Shown here: positions 8,982 through 17,776 of the stretch, in pieces | Layout: each line of letters starts with the position of its first letter | Position numbering within the stretch: position 1 is the first letter of the stretch | Assembly: GCA_028870115.1 (NCBI GenBank) | Contig: JAGWQH010000036.1 | Span: 1 to 64,000 of the forward strand | Direction of reading: 5' to 3' | Source of the DNA: Candidatus Methylomirabilota bacterium | GTDB taxonomy: Bacteria > Methylomirabilota > Methylomirabilia > Methylomirabilales > Methylomirabilaceae | DNA: 64,000 nucleotides | Position numbers and translations under genes: made by a program | The notes under the pieces: generated by a model | Told to the model about the DNA's origin: nothing | Database searches by the model: none | The model's input: only the letters and a program-made list of their open reading frames with translations

Positions 8982-9782
8982 GTGGAGCGCCTCGGGATCA
9001 TAGCCGGCGGCGGCCCGCTTCCGGTCGTGGCCGCGCGGGATGCGCGCATGCAGGGGTTCAATGTCGTGGCGGTAGCCGTCGAAGAGGCGGCCTCTGCCGA
9101 TCTGGCGGGTGAAGTGGATGCGATCTGTTGGGTGGGAGCCGGACAGCTTGGGCGGTTGCTTGCGGCGCTGAAGCGTGAAAATGTGACGGACGTTGTGATG
9201 CTCGGGAAGATCCCGCTGGATCTTCTCTTCTCGCGCGTGAAGATCGATCTCGCTGGCCTGCTGTTCTATATGAAGCTCAAAGACCGGCGCGGCGATACGA
9301 TCCTCGCCAGCGTTGGCGACCTGTTGGCAAAGGAAGGGATTACCCTGCATGATTGTCGACGATTCCTTTCTTCGATCGTCTTACGGAAAGGGCTGCTGAC
9401 GGCCAGGGCTCCAAGTTCCTCGGAGCAGCAGGATATCAGCTTTGGAAGGGAACTTGCTCGATCCATGGCGCAGTTGCGGATCGGTCAAACAGTTGTAGTC
9501 AAACGCCGAACTGTCCTCGCCGTGGAGGCGATTGAAGGAACCGATGCCGCCATTCGCCGCGGCGGCCAACTCGGGAAGGGAAAGGTAGTGGTCGTCAAGG
9601 TGGGGCGTCCCGAACAGGATATGCGTTTCGATCTTCCGGTCATCGGGCCGGAGACTATGGTGGCCCTCGAAGATGCGGGTGCGACGGCGCTCGCCCTTGA
9701 TGCCGATCATACCTTGATGCTCGATCGGGAAAAAGTGGTGGCGACGGCCGACCGGCTTGGGTTGGCGATTGTAGCGGACTAG
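8982..9782 (+). CDS. lpxI: UDP-2,3-diacylglucosamine pyrophosphatase LpxI
   Basis: LpxI hydrolyses UDP-2,3-diacylglucosamine to lipid X and UMP, replacing the unrelated LpxH of gamma-proteobacteria. The 266-residue product opens with the family's LGIIAGGGPLPVVAARDA loop. It continues with VVMLGKIPLDLL and the C-terminal DUF1009 catalytic region (MRFDLPVIGPETM, LALDADHTLMLDRE). GTG 8982 has a GAGG six bases upstream and is preferred over TTG 8976. No LpxH or LpxG is seen, so this enzyme probably fills the step alone. Confidence 0.92.
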   Translation: MERLGIIAGGGPLPVVAARDARMQGFNVVAVAVEEAASADLAGEVDAICWVGAGQLGRLLAALKRENVTDVVMLGKIPLDLLFSRVKIDLAGLLFYMKLKDRRGDTILASVGDLLAKEGITLHDCRRFLSSIVLRKGLLTARAPSSSEQQDISFGRELARSMAQLRIGQTVVVKRRTVLAVEAIEGTDAAIRRGGQLGKGKVVVVKVGRPEQDMRFDLPVIGPETMVALEDAGATALALDADHTLMLDREKVVATADRLGLAIVAD

Positions 9783-9929
9783 CGGCTGGACGGCGGTCGG
9801 CCGTTAGCTGCCAGCGTAGGGGCATGGCTTGTCCTGCCCGAATAGGGCGCAGCAAGCGGCGTCCCTGCATCTCTGGCTGCAGACCGCTGACAGCCGTTTT
9901 GCTGACCCTAAAGGTGGGACAGATCAGAT
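9783..9929. repeat. Gap with repeat-like palindromic sequence
   Basis: The gap between lpxI and the Gfo/Idh gene is rich in short inverted segments (GTAGGGGCATGGC, GTCCTGCCC, CTGACAGCCG) and looks like a decayed dispersed repeat. No reading frame of note is present. Confidence 0.35.
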
Positions 9930-10877
9930 ATGAATAACGGAAAGCCGGTTCGCGTAGGCGTGGTGGGTGTCGGCTATGTGGGACAGCACCACGCCAGGAT
10001 CTATTCGGAACTGCCGGGCGTTGAGCTGGTCGGCGTGGTCGATATCGACGAGACTCGTCTGCAAGAGTTGGGGACGCGACACGGGATCGCATTGTGTCGC
10101 GATTACCGCGAGATTCTGGGAAAAGTAGATGCTGTCAGCGTGGCAGTGCCGACTCTGCTGCACTACCAGATCGCGAAGGAATGTCTGGAACGCGGAGTGG
10201 ACGTTCTGGTGGAGAAACCGATTGCGCAGTCCCTCGCTCAAGCCGACGAACTGGTTGAGATTGCGAAGGTTGACGATCGAATCTTCCAGGTCGGTCATAT
10301 CGAGCGATTCAACGGCGCGGTCAAGGCACTCGAGGCCGTTGTGAGGAGTCCCGGCTTCATCGAGTGCCACCGTCTTGGCCCCTTCGCCCATCGCAACACG
10401 GATGTTGATGTCGTTCTCGATCTGATGATCCATGATATTGACATTGTGCTGAACCTGATCAAGTCGCCTGTCACCGCAGTAACGGCTGTTGGTGTTCCGG
10501 TGATCTCAGATCAGGTGGACATTGCCAATGCTCGGCTCCAGTTTGAGTCTGGGTGTGTCGCGAATCTGACTGCCAGCCGGGTAAGCATCGAGCGGGTCCG
10601 GCGGATACGGATCTTTCAGCGTGACACCTTCATCTCCCTTGACTACTCCCAGCAAGAGATTACAGTCTACCATCGTATCCCGGGGACGAGCGAGACGGCT
10701 ATGGAAGCCACCCCAACGATCGTGAAGGAAGAGATCCCCATTGATAAGGCGGAGCCGCTTCGCGTCGAGATCGAAAGCTTTATCGAGTGCGTCCGGGCCA
10801 GAAAACGACCTCTGGTATCAGGGGAGGAGGGCCGGGACGCCCTGAAAGTGGCCTCTCAGATTATGGAGCGATTGTAG
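9930..10877 (+). CDS. Gfo/Idh/MocA-family NAD-dependent sugar oxidoreductase
   Basis: This 315-residue protein has an N-terminal Rossmann fold (VGVVGVGYVGQHHARIY) and the family's EKP motif (VLVEKPIAQS). A C-terminal substrate domain carries the usual HD pair (DLMIHDIDIVLNL). Such enzymes oxidise or reduce nucleotide or free sugars. Its place between lpxI and lpxB suggests a role in lipid A sugar modification. A GnnA-like 3-oxidation of UDP-GlcNAc is one hypothesis, but its transaminase partner GnnB is not in the window. The family is secure; the substrate is not. Confidence 0.85.
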   Translation: MNNGKPVRVGVVGVGYVGQHHARIYSELPGVELVGVVDIDETRLQELGTRHGIALCRDYREILGKVDAVSVAVPTLLHYQIAKECLERGVDVLVEKPIAQSLAQADELVEIAKVDDRIFQVGHIERFNGAVKALEAVVRSPGFIECHRLGPFAHRNTDVDVVLDLMIHDIDIVLNLIKSPVTAVTAVGVPVISDQVDIANARLQFESGCVANLTASRVSIERVRRIRIFQRDTFISLDYSQQEITVYHRIPGTSETAMEATPTIVKEEIPIDKAEPLRVEIESFIECVRARKRPLVSGEEGRDALKVASQIMERL

Positions 10878-10882
10878 GCCAG

Positions 10883-12055
10883 ATGCGGGACGGCCGAATC
10901 CTGATCGTCGCGGGGGAGTCCTCAGGAGATCTGCATGCCGCCGGTGTCGTTGCCGAGTTGCGACGGCGCGCCCCGTACCTGACTATAGAAGGAATTGGAG
11001 GAGATCGGATGCGCCAGGCGGGTGTCCGCCTCCACGCGCATGCGGGCGACCTGGCTGTAGTCGGCCTCGTCGAGGTAGCCGCCAGGCTTCCCGCCATCTG
11101 GCAGGCGTACCGGAACATGATCCGATGCTTACGCGATCGGCGCCCGGATCTGGTGATCCTTGTGGATTTTCCGGACTTTAACCTGAGGTTGGCCCGCCGG
11201 GCATTCCGACTTGGCATCCCAGTGGTCTACTTTATCAGTCCGCAGGTGTGGGCTTGGCGTGCGGGCCGGATACGGTCGATCGCGAAGTATGTCCGACGGC
11301 TTCTGGTTATCTTTCCCTTCGAGGAAGGTTTCTATCGTGAGAGAGGGGTCGAGGCCTTGTATGTCGGTCATCCACTCCTGGATCGACTAACGTCTCCACC
11401 ATCAATGGATGAGGCGCGTCGCCGTCTGGATCTGGAGGGGGCGGCTCCGGTATTGGGGCTTCTGCCGGGCAGTCGCGTGAGTGAGATTACGCGGCATCTC
11501 CCTCTCTTACTGAGATCGGCTAAGCAACTGATGACGGAGCGGTCGGATCTGCGCGTGATTATCGCCGCGGCTGACGGGCTTCCCCTCGACCTCATCGGGT
11601 CCTACTTGAATCGAGAGGGTGTTTCCGCAAGAGTTGTACAGGGGCGAACGTATGAGGTCATGGCTGCCTCGGACCTGGTCCTTGTGGCTTCAGGTACCGC
11701 CACCCTGGAGGCAGCAATTATCGGTACCCCCATGGTGATCGTGTATCGCCTTGCGTTTCTCTCATGGCTGCTGGGCCGCTTGTTGATCAGGGTTCCGTAC
11801 ATCGGCATGGTGAATCTGGTGGCGGGACGACAAGTTGCGCCTGAGCTGATTCAATTTCACGCGACGCCGGAGCGGATCACTGACGAAGCGCGCCGGCTGC
11901 TCCTGTCGGCGGAGCAACGTCGTCAAACGCGGCAGGATCTCCAGCACATGCGTGATCGATTGGGGCCGCCGGGAGCGCTGGGCCGAACGGTAGATGCGAT
12001 CCTTGAGTGCTTGCAGTCCGGCGCCCTGGAGGAGATGGCGGTCCAGAGAGGGTAA
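10883..12055 (+). CDS. lpxB: Lipid-A-disaccharide synthase LpxB
   Basis: LpxB condenses lipid X with UDP-2,3-diacylglucosamine at the inner membrane to form the lipid A disaccharide. The 390-residue GT19 protein starts with the diagnostic ILIVAGESSGDLHAAGVV. It continues with GIGGDRMRQAGV, YFISPQVWAWRAGR, LGLLPGSRVSEI and ASGTATLEAAIIGTPMV. ATG 10883 lies five bases after the previous stop; in-frame sequence upstream overlaps the preceding gene and is not family-like. It overlaps the next gene by one base. Confidence 0.96.
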   Translation: MRDGRILIVAGESSGDLHAAGVVAELRRRAPYLTIEGIGGDRMRQAGVRLHAHAGDLAVVGLVEVAARLPAIWQAYRNMIRCLRDRRPDLVILVDFPDFNLRLARRAFRLGIPVVYFISPQVWAWRAGRIRSIAKYVRRLLVIFPFEEGFYRERGVEALYVGHPLLDRLTSPPSMDEARRRLDLEGAAPVLGLLPGSRVSEITRHLPLLLRSAKQLMTERSDLRVIIAAADGLPLDLIGSYLNREGVSARVVQGRTYEVMAASDLVLVASGTATLEAAIIGTPMVIVYRLAFLSWLLGRLLIRVPYIGMVNLVAGRQVAPELIQFHATPERITDEARRLLLSAEQRRQTRQDLQHMRDRLGPPGALGRTVDAILECLQSGALEEMAVQRG

Positions 12056-12750
12056 TGGGGAAGTCACCCTTGTCCCGAGCGGTCGTAGCGCTCAGGGAAG
12101 ATCGCCGTGTTCTGCGTGTTGTCCCATGGCTTGCTGCGAGGTTGATGCAGTGGCTGTTTCGGCTGCTTCGGGTTGTTCATGTGGGCCGCGCGTACCCGGA
12201 ACGCTGCTGGGCAAGGGGGGAACGGATCATTGTGGCCTTCTGGCACGGCCGGCTTCTGATGATGCCGTTTGTCTATCCTGGGAAACCCGGAGCGATTCTC
12301 ATCAGCCAGCATCGGGATGGCGAGTATATCAGCCGAATCGCAACACTGCTTGGCTTCGAGGTAATTCGGGGCTCGGCAACACGGGGCGGGATGCGCGCCT
12401 TCAAGCAGATGATTCGCGCCATCAAAGGAAGGCTGAATCTGGTGATCACGCCGGATGGCCCAAAGGGACCGCGAGCAAAGGTCAAGTCCGGTGTCATCGA
12501 GGTGGCAAGACTGACGGGGGCCCCTATTGTGCCGGTAAGCTTCAGCACGTCGCGACGCCGGTTCCTGAAAAGCTGGGATGCCTTCCTTCTCCCGGTCCCG
12601 TTCTCCCGCGCCGTATACGTCTGGGGGGAACCGATGTATGTGCCTCGGACGGCGACCAAAGATGAAGTGGTAAAGCATCAGGAAGCCCTCGAAGAGCGTC
12701 TCGATCTGCTCACGATGAAGGCCGATAATTACTTCAGGACGGATCTGTGA
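12055..12750 (+). CDS. DUF374 lysophospholipid-acyltransferase-like protein
   Basis: This 231-residue DUF374 protein belongs to the PlsC/LpxL acyltransferase superfamily. It has an N-terminal membrane-associated stretch (WLAARLMQWLFRLLRVV), FWHGRLLMMPF, and the signature ITPDGPKGPR with following GAPIVPVS. DUF374 genes often accompany lpx/waa genes; their acyl acceptor is generally not established. ATG 12055 shares the last A of the lpxB TAA. A late acyl transfer to lipid A is an inference from context. Confidence 0.85.
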   Translation: MGKSPLSRAVVALREDRRVLRVVPWLAARLMQWLFRLLRVVHVGRAYPERCWARGERIIVAFWHGRLLMMPFVYPGKPGAILISQHRDGEYISRIATLLGFEVIRGSATRGGMRAFKQMIRAIKGRLNLVITPDGPKGPRAKVKSGVIEVARLTGAPIVPVSFSTSRRRFLKSWDAFLLPVPFSRAVYVWGEPMYVPRTATKDEVVKHQEALEERLDLLTMKADNYFRTDL

Positions 12751-12766
12751 CGACCGGTAGGTCAGG

Positions 12767-14053
12767 ATGTATTCTGCCTACTCCCTCCTGCTGACTCTCG
12801 TTCTAATTGCCTGGTCACCTTTCGTCCTTTTGAGGATCATTCGACGCTCCTACTACCGGGAAGGGTGGCGGGAGCGTTTGGGTCGTTACCCCGAGGCGCT
12901 GCGCTCGCAGCGACAAGCGGTTCAGCCCGTCTGGATACATGCCGTCTCGGTAGGAGAGGTCAGCGCCGCGTCCATTCTGGCGAATCTCTGGACGGTTCGC
13001 CGGCCGACGCTTCCGCTCGTTGTCTCGACGGTTACTGAAACCGGACGACAGGTCGCCAGACGTTCGCTGCCTCAGGCGGCGGCGGTGGTGTACTTCCCGA
13101 TCGATCTTCCGATGGTCGTGCATCGAGCCCTGGCTACGGTGAGACCTCGCCTCGTCCTTCTCACAGAGACGGAAATCTGGCCGAATTTTCTCCGTAAATG
13201 TGCGGCCTCGAAGGTTCCGGTCGCCATCATCAATGGTCGGCTGTCGGAGCGCTCATTTTCACGCTACCGCCTCGTCAGACCCTTTATGCGTCGGGTCCTT
13301 CAGTGCGTTGATCTGTTCTGTATGCAAACCGGTGCAGACGCGAAGCGGATTCTTGCATTGGGCGCCAGTCCTGAGCGGGTGCATGTGGTGGGTAATCTCA
13401 AATTCGATGCAGCCCTCCACGCCGATACCTCTTTGCTTGCCGAACAGTGGCGTCGGGAGCTTCGGATCGAGGCTCAGCGACAGGTCCTGGTGGCGGGAAG
13501 CACTCATGCGGGCGAGGAGGAGATGTTGCTCCAGGTCTTTCGCGGCCTGCGCGGCGAGTTCCCGGACCTGTTGCTGATCCTGGCGCCGCGTCATCCGGAG
13601 CGGGTAGCCCAGGTGGAAACGGCGGTCGCCGCCGGTGGCCTGGCCGTAGTGAGGCGGAGCGCCTTGCCTCAAGGAAGAAATGGGGCAAAAGAGGTGATTC
13701 TCGTGGATACCGTCGGTGAGTTGTCGACGCTGTACGCGGTGGGAGGTATCAGCTTTGTCGGAGGGAGCCTCATACCCAGAGGCGGCCATAACCTGCTTGA
13801 GCCGGCTCTGCACGGCCGGCCGGTCCTGTTCGGTCCCCACATGGAGAATTTCATTGAGGCGAGCACGTACTTTGTCGAACAGGGGGCAGCTATCCAGGTG
13901 AGCGATGCAGCGGATCTCACTCGGCAGCTTGCCCGACTCCTGCGTGATCCCGCCGCCAGAGAGAGGATGGGTCAGGCGGCAATGGCGGCTTTGACGGCCC
14001 ATCAGGGCGCGTGCGAGCGGACCGTAACCCTCCTGGAGCGGTTTCTGCTGTGA
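12767..14053 (+). CDS. waaA: 3-deoxy-D-manno-octulosonic acid transferase WaaA (KdtA)
   Basis: WaaA attaches Kdo from CMP-Kdo to the lipid A precursor at the inner membrane. The 428-residue product has an N-terminal membrane anchor (AYSLLLTLVLIAWSPFVLL). The GT30 N-domain carries IHAVSVGEVSAAS and ETEIWPNF. The C-terminal donor domain has VLVAGSTHAGEEEMLL, LAPRHPER and FVGGSLIPRGGHNLLEPA. It overlaps lpxK by four bases (GTGA). Whether it adds one Kdo or two cannot be read from sequence. Confidence 0.95.
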   Translation: MYSAYSLLLTLVLIAWSPFVLLRIIRRSYYREGWRERLGRYPEALRSQRQAVQPVWIHAVSVGEVSAASILANLWTVRRPTLPLVVSTVTETGRQVARRSLPQAAAVVYFPIDLPMVVHRALATVRPRLVLLTETEIWPNFLRKCAASKVPVAIINGRLSERSFSRYRLVRPFMRRVLQCVDLFCMQTGADAKRILALGASPERVHVVGNLKFDAALHADTSLLAEQWRRELRIEAQRQVLVAGSTHAGEEEMLLQVFRGLRGEFPDLLLILAPRHPERVAQVETAVAAGGLAVVRRSALPQGRNGAKEVILVDTVGELSTLYAVGGISFVGGSLIPRGGHNLLEPALHGRPVLFGPHMENFIEASTYFVEQGAAIQVSDAADLTRQLARLLRDPAARERMGQAAMAALTAHQGACERTVTLLERFLL

Positions 14054-15174
14054 AAGGCATAGAGGCGCTCTCAACCTGGACGTTGCACTGCATGGCGGCT
14101 GCTCCGGAGCAATGGACCGCTCAAGCCTGGCTGACGTGCTTGCGTCCGGTTTCGCGTGCGTATGGAACAGCCATCTCGCTGAGGACCGCGCTCTTTACGT
14201 ATGGCCTCGCCAGGACGCGCCGACTTCCGGTCCCGGTCCTGAGCGTTGGGAATTTGACTGTCGGTGGAAGCGGGAAGACCCCGTTTGTTGAGATGCTGGC
14301 TGGTCGGCTGCGCGAGCGAGGCCAGCGAGTGGTCATCATTTTACGAGGGTACCGAGGTGGTTTGAAGACGCCAACCATCGTCAGCGATGGCATAGGGCTG
14401 AAGTGTGAGCCGACGATAGCGGCAGACGAGGCCTATCTGCTGGCCAGGCATCTGCCGGGCGTCGCTGTCTTGACCGGAGCCGACCGATACCGAGTCGGTA
14501 AGGTTGCTCTTGAGCGGGTCGATTGCGGCGTCATTATTCTGGATGACGGGTTTCAGCATCTCAGACTCCACCGCGATCTGGACATCGTGCTGGTTGACGC
14601 GGTCAATCCGCTCGGATACGGTCGGCTGTTGCCCTCGGGGTTGTTGCGGGAGCCGCCGGAGGCGCTCGAACGGGCCGACATCGTGGTTGTTACGAACGCC
14701 GACGCACGACGCGACGTAGACCTGGCCATCCGGGCGATCCGACAATACGCGCCTATTGCCCCGATTGCCCGAGCTGTCCACCGGCCTGTCAGCCTCATCG
14801 ACGTCGGAAGCGAAGAACGCGTGGGGCTTGAGCGCCTCACCGGCCAGCGGCTGTTGGCAGTCTCCGGGATTGCCAATCCAAGCCGATTTGAAATGACGCT
14901 TGTTCGGCTTGGCGCCGTTGTTGCGGCTCACCATGTTTTCCCCGATCACCACCGCTATGTACCCGCTGATCTGGAGATCATCAACAGAGCTGCCAAGAAT
15001 ATCGGCGCTTCCATGGTGGTTACCACGGAAAAGGATATGGTAAAATTAGTTGGTTTAGACTGTGCTCAAGTGGGCGCGCCACTATACGCTCTGTCGATCT
15101 CACTTGAATTAATAGAAGGGGCGGAGGTGTTAGACGGTATGTTGAGTCGCCTGGTAAAACCGAGCGCATCGTGA
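14050..15174 (+). CDS. lpxK: Tetraacyldisaccharide 4'-kinase LpxK
   Basis: LpxK phosphorylates the 4' position of the lipid A disaccharide with ATP. The product, about 374 residues, has a Walker A-like loop in GNLTVGGSGKTPFVEML and the catalytic region VIILDDGFQHLRLHRDLD. The C-terminal TTEKDMVKL is also typical. The start is GTG 14050, coupled to waaA through GTGA; ATG 14092 is an alternative. The downstream gene overlaps in the same way. Confidence 0.94.
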   Translation: MKGIEALSTWTLHCMAAAPEQWTAQAWLTCLRPVSRAYGTAISLRTALFTYGLARTRRLPVPVLSVGNLTVGGSGKTPFVEMLAGRLRERGQRVVIILRGYRGGLKTPTIVSDGIGLKCEPTIAADEAYLLARHLPGVAVLTGADRYRVGKVALERVDCGVIILDDGFQHLRLHRDLDIVLVDAVNPLGYGRLLPSGLLREPPEALERADIVVVTNADARRDVDLAIRAIRQYAPIAPIARAVHRPVSLIDVGSEERVGLERLTGQRLLAVSGIANPSRFEMTLVRLGAVVAAHHVFPDHHRYVPADLEIINRAAKNIGASMVVTTEKDMVKLVGLDCAQVGAPLYALSISLELIEGAEVLDGMLSRLVKPSAS

Positions 15175-16127
15175 AGCCCAAGAGCCAGGGCGGGGTTGTC
15201 GCCTATCTGGAATACCTCCTTGTGGTAGGGCTTGCGAAGGGATTGTTTCATCTGCCATCGTCGCTGGCCTACTCTATCGGTGAGGGGCTGGGCTCGGTCC
15301 TCTACCGTGTTGACCACAAACATCGATTGATTGCCCAGGAGAACCTGCGCCGGGCCTTCAATGGTGAGCTGTCCTCCCGGGAGATCGCCAAGCTTACGCG
15401 CTTGACCTTCATCAATCTCGGCCGAACGGTTGTTGAGACCTGCCGGATTCTCAAGATCGATCGTGAGAACTTCCGGGAATTTATCCGAATCGAAGGCTAT
15501 GAGCACTTCCAACAGGCTAAACGTCGGGGCAAAGGGATCATTTATATCACCGCGCACTTGGGTTCGTGGGAACTGCTTCCACTCGCGTCCGCTCTTATGG
15601 GGGAACCGCTGTCTATTGTGACGCGCCCCTTGGATAATCCCTATCTCGATAGAGTCATCACCCGGCTGCGGACCGCCTGGGGAACGAGGGTGCTAGCGAA
15701 AAAGCTGGTGATGCCGGGGCTGGTGCAGGCGCTGCTTCGCGGGGAGAGTGTGGGGATTCTCATGGATCAAAACATTACCTGGAAAGAGGGAGTCTTTGTC
15801 GATTTCTTTGGTATGCCGGCCTGTACGGCTTTCGCGCCTGCGCTGCTGGCCCTCAGAACCGACGCATCGGTCCTTCCTGCCGCCATCGTGCGGTGCGGGC
15901 GGGACCACCACACCATCCTTGTGGAGCAAGAGATCCCATTAATCAGGACCGGGCGTTTGAGGGCGGACGTCGTTGCCAATACCGCCTCCTTCACCAGGGC
16001 CATCGAGGCGTTGATCCGGAGGGAGCCGGCCCAGTGGCTGTGGGTTCACCGCAGATGGAAAACGCAACCGCGTGCCGAGCGCCAAGTGTCAGATTTCCAG
16101 GTCGGAATCCAGAGCCCGGAATTATGA
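15171..16127 (+). CDS. lpxL: Lipid A acyltransferase, LpxL/HtrB family
   Basis: This 318-residue membrane-associated protein adds a secondary acyl chain to Kdo-lipid A. It has the family's H(X)4E motif (TAHLGSWELL), the following RPLDNPYLDRVI region, and DQNITWKEGVFVDFFG. The GTG start overlaps the lpxK stop as GTGA and the stop overlaps the next gene as ATGA. The acyl chain and position cannot be inferred. Confidence 0.92.
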   Translation: MKPKSQGGVVAYLEYLLVVGLAKGLFHLPSSLAYSIGEGLGSVLYRVDHKHRLIAQENLRRAFNGELSSREIAKLTRLTFINLGRTVVETCRILKIDRENFREFIRIEGYEHFQQAKRRGKGIIYITAHLGSWELLPLASALMGEPLSIVTRPLDNPYLDRVITRLRTAWGTRVLAKKLVMPGLVQALLRGESVGILMDQNITWKEGVFVDFFGMPACTAFAPALLALRTDASVLPAAIVRCGRDHHTILVEQEIPLIRTGRLRADVVANTASFTRAIEALIRREPAQWLWVHRRWKTQPRAERQVSDFQVGIQSPEL

Positions 16128-17776
16128 GCCGCGCGACACTTCATGTTCGGAAGACGTTCGAACCCGATCAGCTTCGATCGATTCTGGTCGCAAGCCCTAA
16201 TTGGTTGGGTGACGCAGTTCTCGCGCTTCCCGCGCTCGCCAACCTTCGCCGCTCCTTTCCTGATGCAAGAATCTCACTCCTCGTGCGCCCGTGGCTCAGC
16301 CAGCTCTTTCGGTCCTTACCGTTTATCGACGAACTCATTGAGTTGCCAGGCAGGGGTGAGTTGACATGGGCCGTGACCGTGCTGCGGCAACGACACTTTG
16401 AGTTGGCTCTGCTTTTGCCGAACAGCTTCCGGATTGCGTTGGTCAGTCGATTGGCAGGGATTCCGCACCGGGTCGGGTATGTGGCTGATGGGCGGGGCTC
16501 TCTTTTGACAGTAGGGGTTAGCTCCTCGAGCGGGACGTCCCGACATCAGGCGGACGCCTACCTTGGCCTGCTCCGAGCGCTGAAGTGGGATGCATGGTTG
16601 CGTCCGACCGGATGTCTGCTTCCGCCGGGGAGCGACGCGGAAGCGGAGAAGCTGCTCACTGAGTCGGGCCTTCCCTCACACGTACCGGTTATCGGCGTTA
16701 CTCCTGGGGCGAGCTACGGGACGGCAAAGCGCTGGCCGGCCGAACGATTTGCAGAAGTCGCTGATCGTCTGGCGGATCGCTTCGGCACGGTCGCCCTTTT
16801 GTTCGGTTCGTCGAGGGAAGCATCATTAACACGGGCCATCCGCTCGCGGATGCGCGGGGCTGCCGTTGACTTCGGTGGTCGGACGACTCTGCCGGAATTA
16901 GCCAGCCTACTCAGTCGCTGCGCGCTGCTGCTCACGAACGATACGGGGGCGATGCATCTGGCGTCTGCCTTAGGGATCCCGTGCGTCGCTTTGTTCGGCC
17001 CGACGGATCCCCATCGCACAGGTCCTCTCGGCTCCGGCCATCAGCTTCTTCACGATCCACCGCCTTGCAGTCCTTGTCGCTACCGCGACTGCCCTATCGA
17101 CCATCGATGCATGCAGGGGTTGGATGTGGAGAGGGTGGTGGCCGCGGCGGAGGTCCTTTTCACCCGACCAACCTCTACCGCCGAGGAGAACGTCCGGCGG
17201 GCACCCGCGGTCTTTCTGGATCGGGACGGCACCATCAATGAGGAGACGGGGCCGATCCAGCGCCCGGAGCTGATGAGACCGATCCCGGATGCGGCAGAAG
17301 CGTTGAAGCGCCTTGGCGAGGCGGGGTATCTGCGGATCGTGGTCAGCAATCAAGCGCGAGTGGCCCGAGGGGACGCAACCGAAGAGCTGGTTGAAGCGAC
17401 TCATCAGCGGCTTCTGCAACTGCTCCAGGCTGAGGGAGGAGGAGCGGATGCCTTCTACTACTGTCCTCACCACCCTCGGGAAGGACGCTTTCCATACAGG
17501 CGGGACTGCCTGTGTCGCAAGCCTGCCCCAGGGCTGATTCAGCAGGCGGCTTATGAGCAGCATGTGGACATGGAGCGATCCTACGTCGTAGGGGATAAGG
17601 TGAGCGACATGCTGCTGGCAGATCGGATGGGTCTCCCTTCGGTGCTGGTACTGACAGGCTATGGGCGCGAGTCGTTGGAACGCCTTCATGCGACGGGGGG
17701 TCCGATACCCGCCCACACGGCTAGAGACCTGCTGGCCGCGGCCGAGTGGATTGTACAAAAGCGCAGGCTGGCATGA
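16124..17776 (+). CDS. waaF: Fusion: heptosyltransferase II (WaaF) + heptose bisphosphate phosphatase (GmhB)
   Basis: This 550-residue product joins two LPS-core enzymes. Residues ~20-355 are a GT9 heptosyltransferase (ILVASPNWLGDAVLALPAL; GVTPGASYGTAKRWPAERFA; LLTNDTGAMHLASALG; ALFGPTDPHRTGP). From ~360 the chain continues as a HAD phosphatase of the GmhB type: nucleophile motif FLDRDGTINEETG (residue ~366), the loop VSNQARVARGD, the zinc-binding Cys/His cluster (CPHHPREGRFPYRRDCLCRK from ~residue 447), and VVGDKVSDMLLADR. GmhB removes the 7-phosphate in ADP-heptose synthesis, and WaaF uses ADP-heptose, so donor synthesis and transfer are linked in one protein. There is no stop or ribosome site at the junction. 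ATG 16124 overlaps lpxL in ATGA. Confidence 0.9.
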   Translation: MSRATLHVRKTFEPDQLRSILVASPNWLGDAVLALPALANLRRSFPDARISLLVRPWLSQLFRSLPFIDELIELPGRGELTWAVTVLRQRHFELALLLPNSFRIALVSRLAGIPHRVGYVADGRGSLLTVGVSSSSGTSRHQADAYLGLLRALKWDAWLRPTGCLLPPGSDAEAEKLLTESGLPSHVPVIGVTPGASYGTAKRWPAERFAEVADRLADRFGTVALLFGSSREASLTRAIRSRMRGAAVDFGGRTTLPELASLLSRCALLLTNDTGAMHLASALGIPCVALFGPTDPHRTGPLGSGHQLLHDPPPCSPCRYRDCPIDHRCMQGLDVERVVAAAEVLFTRPTSTAEENVRRAPAVFLDRDGTINEETGPIQRPELMRPIPDAAEALKRLGEAGYLRIVVSNQARVARGDATEELVEATHQRLLQLLQAEGGGADAFYYCPHHPREGRFPYRRDCLCRKPAPGLIQQAAYEQHVDMERSYVVGDKVSDMLLADRMGLPSVLVLTGYGRESLERLHATGGPIPAHTARDLLAAAEWIVQKRRLA

